DNA of 64,000 nucleotides from Ignelater luminosus (taxonomy: Eukaryota; Arthropoda; Insecta; Coleoptera; Elateridae). Of this stretch, positions 12,516-24,479 are shown in pieces. A program made the position numbers and the translations under genes. The number at the start of each line of letters is the position of its first letter. The first letter of the stretch is position 1. The notes under the pieces are model-generated. The model searched no databases. It was not told the DNA's origin and saw only the letters and a list, made by a program, of their open reading frames with translations. The stretch spans positions 422,015-486,014 of the forward strand of contig VTPC01090585.1 in assembly GCA_011009095.1 (NCBI GenBank), written 5' to 3'.

Positions 12516-14836
12516 ATATTTGCTTATTGTTGTTGCTCGAATTCAGTAACAAAACGGATGTTTTTATTCTGCGAACTACAAATTGTTCATTTAGGCAACT
12601 GTCAAATTGATCAGCTCAAAATAGTCAAACAGAAAGAAAAACATTCTTTTTGAGCAAATTAGACCATTAGCCTTTGGGCCAGTCTACTTTAGACAATCTT
12701 CTTAGTTGCATGTGTTCACATTTAAAACAATTAAAGTTTTCTTTACCTACCAGTCAGTTTGTTTAAATTTAAACAACTGTAGTGTTATTTGTTAGTTGAA
12801 GCTTTTCGTTCAGTGACAACTTTTTTGCACAGCCAAGTTTTCTCTAATTCAGCAGCAGTTGATGTAGTGTAATCATTGTGTGTGTTTATTAAATATAAAA
12901 TAAGTGTGAAACTTAAATAATCAGCACGTCAAAGTTTGAAAAATGGTCTATTTTAGTCATTGCGTCATTGCTATTTTATAGATTTTGAAAACTATTAAAC
13001 CAATTTAGATAATACTGGAAGTACGATTTCATCATGATCCAATAGAGAAATGGAGCACAGACCAGAAAAACTGTTTGGACTTTAATGGCCGAAACCAAGC
13101 GTCGTGAGTAGATGTATTGTGTTTGGAGTATCTTCGATACTGTTCTCACTCGCCCAAAGTTAGATTTAGTTTCATAGACATGGGTTTGGTGTAAGTGAGG
13201 TGGAAGTTTTTGAGATATCGGAAGGCCGTTTGGAGTGGTTTTTATCTCTTCAAAACTAAAAAATAGAGTGTACTCACAAGAGACTTTTTTCTATTATAAT
13301 ATGATATAGTGAAAGGTATAACATAGATGTGATTGGGATGATCGTCAATTGTTTTTCTGTATAAGTATTTGGAAAACTTGACATTATGGTACTTGTGGTA
13401 CTTCATGAAAGCAACTGATATTACTGGACAATCCAATCAATTTACTACAAGAAAGTATGCAAGTATCAAAAATGTTTGTTGTATGGAGAAAAATGACGAA
13501 CTTTGGACAAAATGATTGCTGTTTGCATAGGCTTGGGGTCTTAGACACGTTTTAAAATAAAAATCTTCGAAATGGAAGCTTATTCAAAAAAAACAAGAAA
13601 ATTGCTAAGTTTTTCCTAATTTCTCACGCCAATGGAGTCTTTATCAATAGACTCATTTATTTTTTTCTTCATAACCAATTGATCCACAAACACAGCTAGG
13701 ACGACTTATTCAATTGTGACTTCTGCATTAACCTTTATCTCGCGAACAAGATTTAAAATTAAAATTTCACCATTTATATTTTAAACGAAAACATCTCATC
13801 CAAGTCAAAACTTCAACAAACACACCATACAAAATGCAAACGTTATAAAACACCACCCTTACAGGCTTCTATCAGACTTCTTAAAAATTAGTTTACCGAG
13901 ATTGCTAGGAACTATTAACTATTACTTGAATTTTAATCTTTGATCTTGTCAGGACTTCAACCCTCAAGCCCGCCCTCGTAGGTGCGCCCATGTTTTGGAC
14001 TATACTGTTTGTATTTTATATTCGTATGGTTGTAAAAATTATGTGCTCTAGTAATCTTCGTCCTGTATATTCATTTCATAAGATAATGATTAATGGAGGT
14101 ACATAAACCAAATTAAATTACCTTTTAGTAGTTTCCTATTTTGTTTATGTGCTTAATTTTTTTATTATTGTTAGAATTTATTAAATCTAGAACAATCAGG
14201 TTGAAATCGTGACAAATATATTTGTTTTAATTGTAAATTCTTAACGTGTCTTTTTACAAAAGGTAGCGTAAACAAAAATGTATTTTAAGAAAACAATTTT
14301 GAAATAAACTTTGACACTTTCACTTAGCGGTTACGACCTTAATCATACGCCAATAAAGAAAGTTAACATTTTTATTCCTCCAAAGTACTTTCTTTAACCT
14401 ATTTATTTTACTTAACTGAAGGAAGTACTACATGCTTCATAGCATGTTATTTTATAAAACTAATAACAATAATATTTTCAATGAAACCTTATTTACATAT
14501 AAACGTTCTAAACAATAATAATTTCGTTTGAAAGAAAAGTTAAATCATACGGCATTTACTGAAATGCTGTTTTAATACAGTGATGTTCGCTTAAGAGCAG
14601 CTGATGCCTCAAGGGGACACTACTTTTCCATTTTATCTTAACATTTTATGCCTTAGTTGACAGCCCATAAAATATTACAAGTGACCGATAGGATATCTCC
14701 ATAGGGACTTTTTTTATTTTCCGGCTTATCTTCCAATAAAAAATTATTAGTTATCTAAGATTTTTTCTATCGCAGAACGCAGATAACACAACTATGAAAT
14801 AGTGATGCATCTCCTGAATGAAAATCTCGTTAAGAA

Positions 14837-14861
14837 TTTTTGTTAATTTAATTAACAAAAA
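14837..14861. repeat. 25-bp near-perfect palindrome
   Basis: Two 12-nt arms, TTTTTGTTAATT and AATTAACAAAAA, flank a single central base. No coding sequence adjoins it. It could form a small hairpin or mark a binding site, but AT-rich palindromes also arise by chance. Confidence 0.5.
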
Positions 14862-16092
14862 GGAACCAAATAGGAAAGAAAGTTTTGTTGACTTTTCCGT
14901 ACTTTGATTACAATCTTTTTATTTTTTTCCTTATTGCAAGCATTCACTAGAAAAACAAATTAGTAGATGGTAGTAGAAAACTAAAAACGGGAATAACTTT
15001 ATTTCAGTTATTCTGTTTACTAGAAAAGAAGAAAGCTCTGAGAATCTATACAGATGTTTGCAGTTGCTGGTTCTAATTTGGACACCAATATGGTCTCATG
15101 AATTCGAGGTAAAGTGTTTTAATAGCCAGTGTATCACCGATCTGATTTTAGCTATTGTCGACTATGAAAATCTAAATTAGTAGTCACTCTTAATTACGTA
15201 ATTACATATCAAAACATAGTACTGAATGACAAGATTCTTCAGACTTTTCTACAAGAGACAATTTGCAAAATTTACAAAATTTCTTATATGATAACTAAAT
15301 CACATTCTGATAGGCAGAAGTTCCAAAGTTGTCTTCTTACTCAGATTTTTACTTGAGAATCTAGAAAAATTTGTACCAATCTCTGATGAGAAGTAATAGA
15401 CTTAGTATTTAGCAACAATCACAAGTTATTCCATTTCAACATCTTGCGTTGTTTTGGGGATACTGAAAGCATGAAAGATCTCGACAAACTTAATTTCGAG
15501 CAAAAACGATGCGTCTGGTTAAACATCCAAAAGTAACATTTGGATTTCAGAAACGATAAGATTATCAATATTCCCAGTAACGCATGGAAATTTTCTTAAA
15601 GAAGTCTGTTTGTGCCTTCTTAACCCTAAAATGTGTAACACAGCAAATGCTTTAAAGTAACATCAATTAAAAAATCCAATCTCAATACTATTGGAAAAAC
15701 AAAGAATATTCCACTAACCTTGAAGACCATAATAATAATACATCTTTACATCTTTGCAACAATAAACATGAACTAGATGTTTTGGAAGCTATCGAAATTT
15801 ACTAACGCAAACACAAAGTGCCTTTAATGAATGAGCAAATTGACCTAATAAAATTGCCGTTGCTGCAAGTGTTGAATGAAGAATGAAAGTCATATTTTTG
15901 GTTGAACCTTGGATCATGTTAGCTAGTTACTATGACAACTTGTTTATTTATGCTTTTGAAAATATATGCTAATATCAAAACGTCTCACAAAGTAAATCTA
16001 AATCAAATAAAGTTTTCATGAATTTAAAACGCTTATAAAGTATAAAAAGAGCAGCAATAAGTTACAGTATATTCAGAAAGATCCTTTAAGCC

Positions 16093-16421
16093 ATGCGAAG
16101 GCTTGCTCTATTCCGAGGTCAGCAGAATTCACGGCTTGTTGAGTTGCCATTATATGGGACCGCATATAAAGTTCATCATGTATTAGTTTCTTATCAAGTA
16201 AGTGCTGCACTGAAAACTTAGAAAGGAGAGAGGCTCCCCAACTGCATTACTTGTCGCGTTTAGAAGATTGCCTACTGGATCCTAGTCGGATGTTATCTTC
16301 AGCGCACTATCTCAATCATGATGATCTGCAAAAGACGCCCATCGCATCGGGATGCCGTTCCAACAGAGTGTTGGATGATTTTGCCACCCTTCCAAAAACC
16401 ACTCCTCCTCCTGCCCGATGA
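16093..16421 (+). pseudogene. Unassigned coding-like island with a frame break
   Basis: This GC-richer island has two overlapping open frames. One starts at ATG 16093 and reads MRRLALFRGQQNSRLVELPL onward for about 40 codons, with a GTAAGT donor-like word at 16198. The other, in a different frame, is open from 16170 to TGA 16419-16421 (83 codons) and has composition typical of real protein (for example LEDCLLDPSRMLSSAHYLN and RVLDDFATLPKTTPPPAR). A pyrimidine-rich acceptor ending CTGTTGCAG lies at about 16472. It may be a gene with short introns, or a pseudogene with one indel. I recognise no family. Confidence 0.35.
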
Positions 16422-16619
16422 TATCTGCTCATGGTTTGTTTATATTTCTTCACGTCTGCCTGTTGCAGTTGTGTGAGGTTAGAACCTTATGATAAAGCAA
16501 ACCTACGCAGTTAAGTTACATACTTATTGCCTACAAGATACTATTCTATGTTTGACAAATGCGTAAAAATTATAAAACTGTATGTTATAACAGGAAGCGA
16601 ATTCCTTAGTAAATAATAA

Positions 16620-16910
16620 AAACTTACAATCATTTCTCCATATTTCAAAACTAGGTAAAGGGTGTCTAAGCAGACAGGCAACTTTTGGTTTACATCCCAT
16701 TTGCTGTCCAAAATTCCACCAGACGTCCTATTTTTGTTGATACTTCGTCCTAATATTTTTGCACGTAATTTGTAGATCCATTGGACGTTCGTTTTAGGAC
16801 GTTTATTGGATGAGCATATAAAGTTTACATCTAAATTACATCCAGCAACGGACTCCGTTAAATGTCCTAAGTTGTGACGTCCCACAGACATCCAGTGGAT
16901 ATTCATTAGT
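16620..16910. repeat. GACGTCC/ACATCC word-rich repeat
   Basis: Within about 280 bp the words GACGTCC, ACATCC, GACGTTC and close variants recur at least ten times at irregular spacing. The 121-codon minus-strand frame here (16906-16541) gains its length from this low-complexity composition and resembles no known protein. A decayed short-period repeat is the simplest reading. Confidence 0.45.
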
Positions 16911-18339
16911 CAAAATTTAGTGTGTGTTCTTGGAAGGATATGCACAGTCTGGTATTTTTAAAAGTAACAACAAAATAAAAAAAGATCGCTAAATGTTGAT
17001 GATTTATTGCAGTCAAATAATCAAATAAATCTTACGAAAGCTGCAACACCTGATAAAAACCTAAGACCGCCGGTGATGTACAAGATTCCAGACTGAATAA
17101 ATTCTAGGCCAATTTTGTGTCCAAATCATGTACTCCAAGTAGAATTTGGCTGACTGGGTTCAAGAAATTTAAATCTTGGATTAGTCCTCATGCATTTTAC
17201 AAATAAAAATTCTTTGCTTTAATTTTTTCCAATATTTTTCCAAGACATATAGGTAACCAATGTTACTTTACCATCCTGAACTAACTACTTTCTTACTTGC
17301 TCTAACGCTGGGCAGAAAAATATAAACATAGTTACCAGTCCGATAGATTCAAATAAAATCAGCATGGGTGTTTGTAACGATATCTGTGATAGAACTTTCT
17401 CCTGTTTAAGACACTTACTTACTACTATCTAAATACGATAATGAATCTCATTTAAGTATGTTTCTATACTTTTTGACGAAAGCTGAATTTAGGCCAGATG
17501 CCTATCTAAACTTAAACACTTACCTGACTTATCAACAGGGAGATTAGCAACAAAGTAGTAGGTAAAACTTCGACTTCAAAGCGATCAATGTGCTCTTTCA
17601 AAGTACTTCAAAAGCTCATCAAAAATCCTCTAGCTATTTTGAGTTCAAGAGGGCTCAATTCAAACAAGAGGTTGGATTAAGACAAAACCGTTTTCGTTAC
17701 AATTGGTAAGAAAAGTTTCTATCGACTGAAAACAAAGATTTCAGTACCATTTCGCGGTAATATTCTATGCTGAGTGGAAATTCTACATCTTGATCTTCAT
17801 TATTCACATTAGGTATTGCAGAACCCCAATAAATAAATTATATACAAAATCACACTTTATATGTAACTGGCACTCTTTTGGGAAAAGTTGAGCAGACACT
17901 CATGATTCTGGTCCATTTATAGTAAAACTCTTTAGAAGATTAAAAGATCAAAAATCATAACGGTCACTATTGATCCAAAATATGATAAAATGAAGAATTA
18001 GTTAATTGAAACAAATGTCCAAGAAAATTTAATAAAATACTCTAGAAACTTAAAAATAATTATTACATAAAAGATTCTTATCGCAACTGAATAACTCGAC
18101 TAGGAATTTATGATTATGATTAACCCCTTAATTGAATCAAAACGATAAAAAACTAAAATTCCAGGTAGTTATCTACGATAACAATTTTAAATACGAAACA
18201 ACAAATTTTGCTGAGTGCTTTGCCCTGAGCAGTTTTAAATTTAGACCAATAGGTATTGGTGTTGAAAAACGTGTTTTATTCTGAACTATTTTAAAGTTGA
18301 CTTTCTAGTTACTGCTGCTTGGTCGCTAGAGGACGCGAC

Positions 18340-19660
18340 GTGTGGATCCTAAGATGGCTTGGAAACCATATAGGCCACTGGGAAACCCCAAATTTTCTCA
18401 AAAAACCGTTTGAACCATTTGCAAATTTTGCAACAGTCAAAATTCGTGCCAGCATCATAAATGATCTTAGTCGAATTTCCAAACACTTTAAGAAAGTTTG
18501 AAAAGTTTTTCCTCGTTTTTTTCAGTTGCACATTTGATTGTAGATATAAGAGGCAAGATTTGGGAATGTATCGATAATGACCAAAAGGTATTTGTATTTG
18601 TCAGAACTGTTTAGTAGGAGACCAGAGTAACTGATGTGTGCGGTCTTCTTTTGGTTTTAAATAGGTTGTGGGAACAAACAAACAATACTCAACATATTTT
18701 TTAACAAAGCGGATCATATGTGAAAATCGAAAGTAAAGTCTCAGCGAAACTAACGTTTTTTCCTAGTTGTCATGAAAAATCTGTACCAGACAATAAAAAA
18801 GTTGAAATTTTGTGTTCATTGTTAATTACGAGTAGATAAAGAGTGCTTTTCTCAAACTTATACAGTACACCTGTGATTGTTGTTTAGTGATTTCTTTGCA
18901 TTCTGAATCAAGAGATTGGTTGGTAGTCGACCAATTTTTACAGTCAAGTGGTTTAGTTTGTATCAGATTTACACTTTTAATTGGATTTCGACTTAGAAAG
19001 TCAACATGAGAAATTTGAGAGCCTTTACAATACACAATGTCAAAGTCAAAATCTTGCATGTACCCACCAATCGAGGTTTCAAGTTCCTTTTATGTGTTGA
19101 TAGTTTTAATGAATCACAGCCCTAAAAGGTAACTTGAAAATGTTTTAAAGCCTTAATTAGTGGAAAGGTTTCGAGTTCGAAAGAGAGATAAGTATCTTCT
19201 TCAGGGGTAGTCTTTTGACTGAAAAATCGATTGGTCAATAGGAGTTGTCGTGTTTTTGCCTTAAAATTGCTTCAAAACCGATCGAATTGGCATCAGTTTC
19301 CAGTTCATGATCAAATATAGACAAAATCGATGTTTATGTCACAATTACAAACTTACGCAAGTTTTCGCATTTAGGCAAATAATTTAATGCAATATTGTTT
19401 TTTGGTATAGGAACTTGGAATAAATTTCCTAAATTCATCTGGTCAGGTCAATAAATTGTGTGTTCTGTTTGATGTTTGTAGAGATTTCACTTTTCTCGAA
19501 TGCTTCAATTTCTTGGGAATCAGGTCGCACGCGATCTACCGGAATTACACTACCCAAGTAAATTATTTTATTCATCAAAAATTGACATTTGCCTAAATTA
19601 AGCGAAAACCCGGCTTTGTCCAAATAAACCAATACCGGTCATATTTCAAACTGTCCAATG
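18340..19660 (-). pseudogene. Decayed Ty3/gypsy pol (RT, RNase H end, integrase)
   Basis: On the minus strand pol fragments occur in the expected order. RT scraps come first (19632-19435): VYLD is fused directly to KAGFSLNLGKCQFL, followed by IYLGSVI and VRP, so the stretch between the YLDD box and the thumb is deleted. The RNase H/tether end follows at 19059-18900, with FDIVYCKGSQISHVDFLSRNP. Integrase traces come last (about 18820-18350): KYLLVIIDT like the first catalytic Asp region, then FGNSTKIIYDAGTNF like the second. Stops and frameshifts are frequent and no LTR was identified. It is much older than the element at 36-42.7 kb. Ty3/gypsy pol is well supported; the clade (412/mdg1-like) is a guess. 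Confidence 0.75.
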
Positions 19661-19991
19661 CTGTATTTATAGCTGTGAATGTGAAAGAAAGGGATGTCTA
19701 TGTCTCCAGTTTTTAGTCAAGAACCAGACCAATTCAGATTTTTATCAAGTGTTTACGCATCAGTTCTTTCCTTCCAATACCTTTCTCTGTTATTGAATAC
19801 TACCAGGAAAGAGCCAACACAGAAACGAACGATATGCTTTTAATGGTTTCAGAGAAAATCAAGCTAAACCCAACAGCAATATGTGTTATCCAAGAATTCA
19901 AGAATAACATCGTAAATTTAATTTAAGAGCAACATTTGAAACGAAATCTAACAATAGTGAAAACTTCCAAAATAGCAACAATAATTCTTTC

Positions 19992-20239
19992 TACGAGGGT
20001 GGTCTGAAAAGTTTCCGACCTCAACGTGAAGATGGCAGCACTCGTAAATAAAAGCTACTGAATTTTGTTCACCAAAGTTTCAGCCATTTTGGACGCGCAG
20101 TTTTTATGTAACAGTCGTTTGAGTGAGTTGATGTGAGTTTTTTTGTGAAAATGGACAAAATCGAGTATCGAGCTGTCATCAAATATTTGTTTTTGAAAGG
20201 CAACACGCCTTCGCAAATAAAAGATGAGTTGGATTCTGT
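19992..20239 (+). mobile_element. 5' end of a mariner-family transposon, cut by the gap
   Basis: A TA dinucleotide at 19992-19993 is followed by a mariner-like terminal sequence (CGAGGGTGGTCTGAAAAGTT). After an untranslated leader of about 150 bp an ATG at 20151 opens MDKIEYRAVIKYLFLKGNTP and continues to the gap. This matches the N-terminal helix-turn-helix region of mariner transposases (the family also found in human SETMAR). Catalytic D,D34D residues would lie in or beyond the N gap and cannot be seen. Sequence after the gap does not look like mariner, so either the copy is truncated or the gap size is a placeholder. Confidence 0.85.
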
Positions 20240-20737
20240 NNNNNNNNNNNNNNNNNNNNNNNNNNNNNNNNNNNNNNNNNNNNNNNNNNNNNNNNNNNNN
20301 NNNNNNNNNNNNNNNNNNNNNNNNNNNNNNNNNNNNNNNNNNNNNNNNNNNNNNNNNNNNNNNNNNNNNNNNNNNNNNNNNNNNNNNNNNNNNNNNNNNN
20401 NNNNNNNNNNNNNNNNNNNNNNNNNNNNNNNNNNNNNNNNNNNNNNNNNNNNNNNNNNNNNNNNNNNNNNNNNNNNNNNNNNNNNNNNNNNNNNNNNNNN
20501 NNNNNNNNNNNNNNNNNNNNNNNNNNNNNNNNNNNNNNNNNNNNNNNNNNNNNNNNNNNNNNNNNNNNNNNNNNNNNNNNNNNNNNNNNNNNNNNNNNNN
20601 NNNNNNNNNNNNNNNNNNNNNNNNNNNNNNNNNNNNNNNNNNNNNNNNNNNNNNNNNNNNNNNNNNNNNNNNNNNNNNNNNNNNNNNNNNNNNNNNNNNN
20701 NNNNNNNNNNNNNNNNNNNNNNNNNNNNNNNNNNNNN
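20240..20737. other. Assembly gap (498 Ns)
   Basis: This is a run of unknown bases inside the mariner element. Any reading frame spanning it is meaningless. The gap probably reflects difficulty in assembling a repeated element. Confidence 0.99.
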
Positions 20738-23200
20738 ATAACATTCCGAAGAAATTTTGCCGAGATTTATCTAACTGCACTGAAGGAATCTACAAAAATC
20801 CAAATAAAATTATACCATTATTTATAAGATTAAGACAGTTCCTTATGCAGATTGCACACAATAAATAAAACGATGTATTCAGGGTACCTACATTTCGTTC
20901 TCGTTAAATTATAATCAAAATAAGATATTCTCATTACTGGGCATTATTAAATCGAGTCTTGGACGCATAAGCACAAAATGATTATTAAAATCGAGTCTTA
21001 AGAGTTCCTTTCTTCTTTCTGAAATTATGAAGATTGAAACAGAAACATCCTGTATAAATATAATTTTATTTTATTTATTGAATTCCATTTGTCTTAGCTT
21101 TATCATTTAAAGCGTCCAATATATTTTGCGTCACAATGGTTTTATCTACCAAAAGGAAAAGAAAATTAAAAAAAAAATTTCTAAATCTTGTTAGCGTTCC
21201 ATTATTAGATGTATGGTCAGTAACAATAGCAGTAGTGGTAGTATCTGATTACTGTATATCTGACATATACAGCCATGAGCAAATTCTAGGTACTTGCAGA
21301 GGTATCGCGTTTACAGAAATTCTAGACCGCAGTTAATGAGACAGATGGTTAAACATGTTTTCAATGCGGCTTCCTTTGAATAGAATTCATTTCAAAAGCT
21401 TTGCTGCCAATGGAAAAGCTCGTTTGATCTTAATATATGATGCAGTCGGTAATATAAAAGCTCGTTTTGAGGAAGTTATTCCTCTTTCGTTATAACGTTT
21501 TTACGCATATTAAACTGTTATTAGATATTGAATATAGGTTCGCTTTATTTTTCTTAAAAACCGGCATATTAATTGACTTGCTTTAATTAAGATTCTTTGG
21601 AGCAATATCAATGTTTAACGAAAGGGAGCACAGTTTTCCACCATGTCTTGATCTTGCTTGCGGCTTAAATTATGTTATTATGATATTAAAAACACCTAAA
21701 CAGTGATTGCCTTTACATTATAATTCTGCAAGTGTCACTATTAAATTAGACTTGTGCAGTTTTCTCATTACAGTACACAAAGAAAAATTTAAATAATTTC
21801 AACAATTGTGTACTTGCATTAACTGTTTGTTAAAAAATCATAAAAATACAACAAAAGCTTCAAGATATTCTTATCAATCACTTCCACTATTACTCATGTT
21901 AGGTTATCTCTTGACAGTAGCGGCTACTACAACAACAGAGACGAGGCGGTGCCCATTTATTTTTTGCGGTCAAACTCAGATGATTACGGAGGCCCATAAG
22001 AGGCACCGTATGTGATCTATCGACTCTAACAGAAGAATTTCTCTTGAATCTGCGGTTTCTAAAAGGTCGATAGGTGAACAGAGCTGCAGATTAGAACAAA
22101 AGAAACAGAAAAACCCAAAGAAATAATTGCTTTCTACTTGGAGGGTATTCTGGAAGATATTATTTACAGGTATAATACTTATCCCAAACGAAAAGCTATC
22201 TTAATATATTATTACTAATCCAAATACCACCGCCAATCACAGGTTACCAACAGAGAACATTGTAAAAAATTTCCAACGCTAGTTTATAGGCTGTGGCGCA
22301 TATACATCAATAGCTTGCAGAAGACAGCAAGATTTCATAAAATCTCATATCATCAACAACATGTACAAACCATAGCAAACGACTCTACACGGTTTCATTG
22401 CCATTTCTTACTATTGGCGTCGCGTTCGACAAAAACAACACTCAGTCGCAAAAAACCACTCGATGCATATTTCGCAATCCACGAATTGAGCATAGACAGA
22501 AAGGCCAGTACAAGAATTATGTGTATTATAGTTTGCCATACTCTCGAATTTCTCGAGTCGTCCTTTATAAAGTTTGAGGTTAAGATTTATCTCTCGTTGC
22601 ATTTCTTCTCTCCTGCCCTTCCTTTTGATATTTTCTACATTCTGTTACCCTTGTTCTCATTCTTAAGAAAACAATAAAAAAGAAAATTTAGAAGTCTTCG
22701 TACGTATGCTTTTGTTACTAAACGAAAAGAATTAGTTAAAAGTTTTAAATTTTAATCTCATTTGAAGCTTATGGTATTCTTTTTCTTAAACAGATGTCAA
22801 AATCTTGAATTTAATAGAAGTCAAGTTGTCAGTATATGGATATATTATGACTTTTATGTAGAACATGAAAAAACAATAAAGTTCAAAATTCTGAAATGGA
22901 TTTTCCATCAAACTTAAGTTTGGGTTAGACTACCATGTAGTGCAAAAAGTTAAAAAAAAAGAATCGTGTGTATAATAGTTCTGATAGTTTGACTTATTTT
23001 TTAATTAAATGACCCTTGTTGCTAGGTAAGTATCTTTGTGAAATCATGTCTCTCATTCAGACGGAACTAACAGTGTAAGAAGTATGATTATATTAGGATT
23101 TGAGCTTTATGGAAGCGTATCAGTCAAATAACTAAAAGAAGCAAAAATTAATTACAAATTTAAAGACAGCTTGACAGAAGAATCCTGTGTGACCCACATT
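20738..23200. other. AT-rich stretch with small unassigned ORFs
   Basis: Frames at 21136-21336 (ATG, 66 codons, basic N-terminus then hydrophobic) and 22315-22677 (no ATG at the start) resemble nothing I know. The secreted-peptide candidate at 21896-22015 is listed separately. No transposon ends were seen. Confidence 0.4.
21896..22015 (+). CDS. Candidate small secreted peptide or 3' exon
   Basis: The frame through this segment has a signal-peptide-like core, LPLLLMLGYLLTVAA, followed by TTTTETRRCPFIFCGQTQ and a basic tail ending in TGA after HKRHRM. A dibasic RR precedes CPFIFCG, so a processed cyclic peptide is conceivable. The only in-frame ATG (21896) lies inside the hydrophobic run, so a proper signal peptide would need an upstream exon. 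The frame is open upstream to at least 21806. I cannot match it to a known neuropeptide or defence peptide. Confidence 0.25.
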   Translation: MLGYLLTVAATTTTETRRCPFIFCGQTQMITEAHKRHRM

Positions 23201-23209
23201 GTCTAATGC

Positions 23210-24460
23210 CAATCCATTCAGGTCCAGCTTTTATTATCTCTGTCTAGATCGACATTGATATCACGATCTTTGTAGTGATTCTAAATTTTTCTAAGTTAGG
23301 TAGCGAGAAAACTTTTCTCCAGAATTTACTTGTTTGGTCAAAAACACAAAAATGAAATGTAGGGTGGGACCTTATGAGATAAATTCAAGATTTTGAACAA
23401 CAATTCGAGAGACTTTTTGCAAATAGGCTTTGCTTATTCTATAAATAAATTTCTCTTAATTGGACAATGTCAAAATGTTTGATAACAAAGAGTAGTATCA
23501 AATCTTCGTTCTTAGGCAGTGCCATACTCTGGGATCCGTATGAAAACTGCATGGTAGTTTTCATAGGTAAGGGCTTAGATCGTGCTCCAATTCCTATCTC
23601 CAGATAATCTGTAATTCATGATTTTATTTCTGTTCTATTTAAAGTGTTTAAGATGATTTTGTGACTTTTAAGGTCGAAAAGGCATATTCAAATCGAAAGG
23701 CTAATGTTTGGTTATAAATTCTTGTCTCGTTCCAAGTCCAAATTTCTCTAGACAGCAAAAGGTAGTTAGCTCGCTGGAAATTAAATCCTGGTATCCATAG
23801 CATGTGTGTCCAAATTTCTTACTTTCTTATCATTAGCTACAGTACAACTTGAATTGCTTTTTTGTTTTTGGGCACTTTCAAAAAAGACAACGTCTTTCAG
23901 TGATTAATTCTTGAGTTCAGTAAAGTAAAAATTTGTTTCCCATAACTTCAACGGTGGCATATGGATTTTCCATCATTTTTGGCAGGTTTGAAAACATAGT
24001 CAAGAAGAACCCTACTACAAATAAACTGACGTGTATCTTCTGAGACATATCAAGCCGACTTGCAGAGACTCTGCTCGACTTCTTAATGACTACAGTGTTG
24101 ATTTTTGGTAAAGTCGGATTTTTTACAACTGTAACAAAATTGTTTGGTCTTTGACTTAAGATTCGCTGAAAACACCTTATTATGTTTCAGAAACTTCTTG
24201 GTCTCCTTAGAAAACTGCAAGGTAGCTCGATATTGTTTTTTTGTCTATGTTTATGTTTATGCCACCAAATTGAATACAGTTTCTGTATGGATGTTACTTT
24301 TGTTTATTAAGTCTTGCCTTCTTCTCGAGGAATAGAATTGCCTTTGGCAAAATCAAAATAAACTTACCTCTTGTTCTTTTAGCTTGGTAATCCTTCTTTA
24401 CTCTAGCAAACGAGATCTTGCATGGTCGATGAAAGGACATGCGAATGAGACAATGTGCCA
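23210..24460 (-). repeat. Unidentified repeat family X, copy 1
   Basis: A segment of about 1.25 kb shares ordered blocks with copies at 30720-32340 and 61370-62640. Examples are a TTTACTTGTTTGGTCAAAAA block, a TTCTCTAGACAGCAAAAGGT block, and a block reading on the minus strand KETKKFLKHNKVFSANLKSK then FCYSCKK. Further 5' on the minus strand SFARVKKDYQAKRTRG ends at a GTAAGTTT donor-like word near 24365. The frame is broken in many places. The CxxC suggests a degenerate zinc knuckle, so a gag-like or other transposon protein is possible, but I do not recognise the family. Confidence 0.6.
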
Positions 24461-24479
24461 TAGGCGCGGCGGTGACTAC

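Larger units (their letters stand above)
11090..16080. other. Long stretch without recognised genes
   Basis: The sequence is AT-rich and unique by eye. It includes a two-copy repeat of about 115 bp at 12295-12515 and a 25-bp palindrome at 14837-14861. No ORF here resembles a known family. A GC-richer patch at 13950-14000 is too short to interpret. Confidence 0.4.

Noticed and set aside
16541..16906. 121-codon minus-strand ORF as a real gene
   Set aside because: Its composition follows the GACGTCC/ACATCC repeat words; no domain is visible.
20055..20868. Three long ORFs on both strands across 20.1-20.9 kb
   Set aside because: Most of their length is the run of Ns. Only the short mariner N-terminus before the gap is real.
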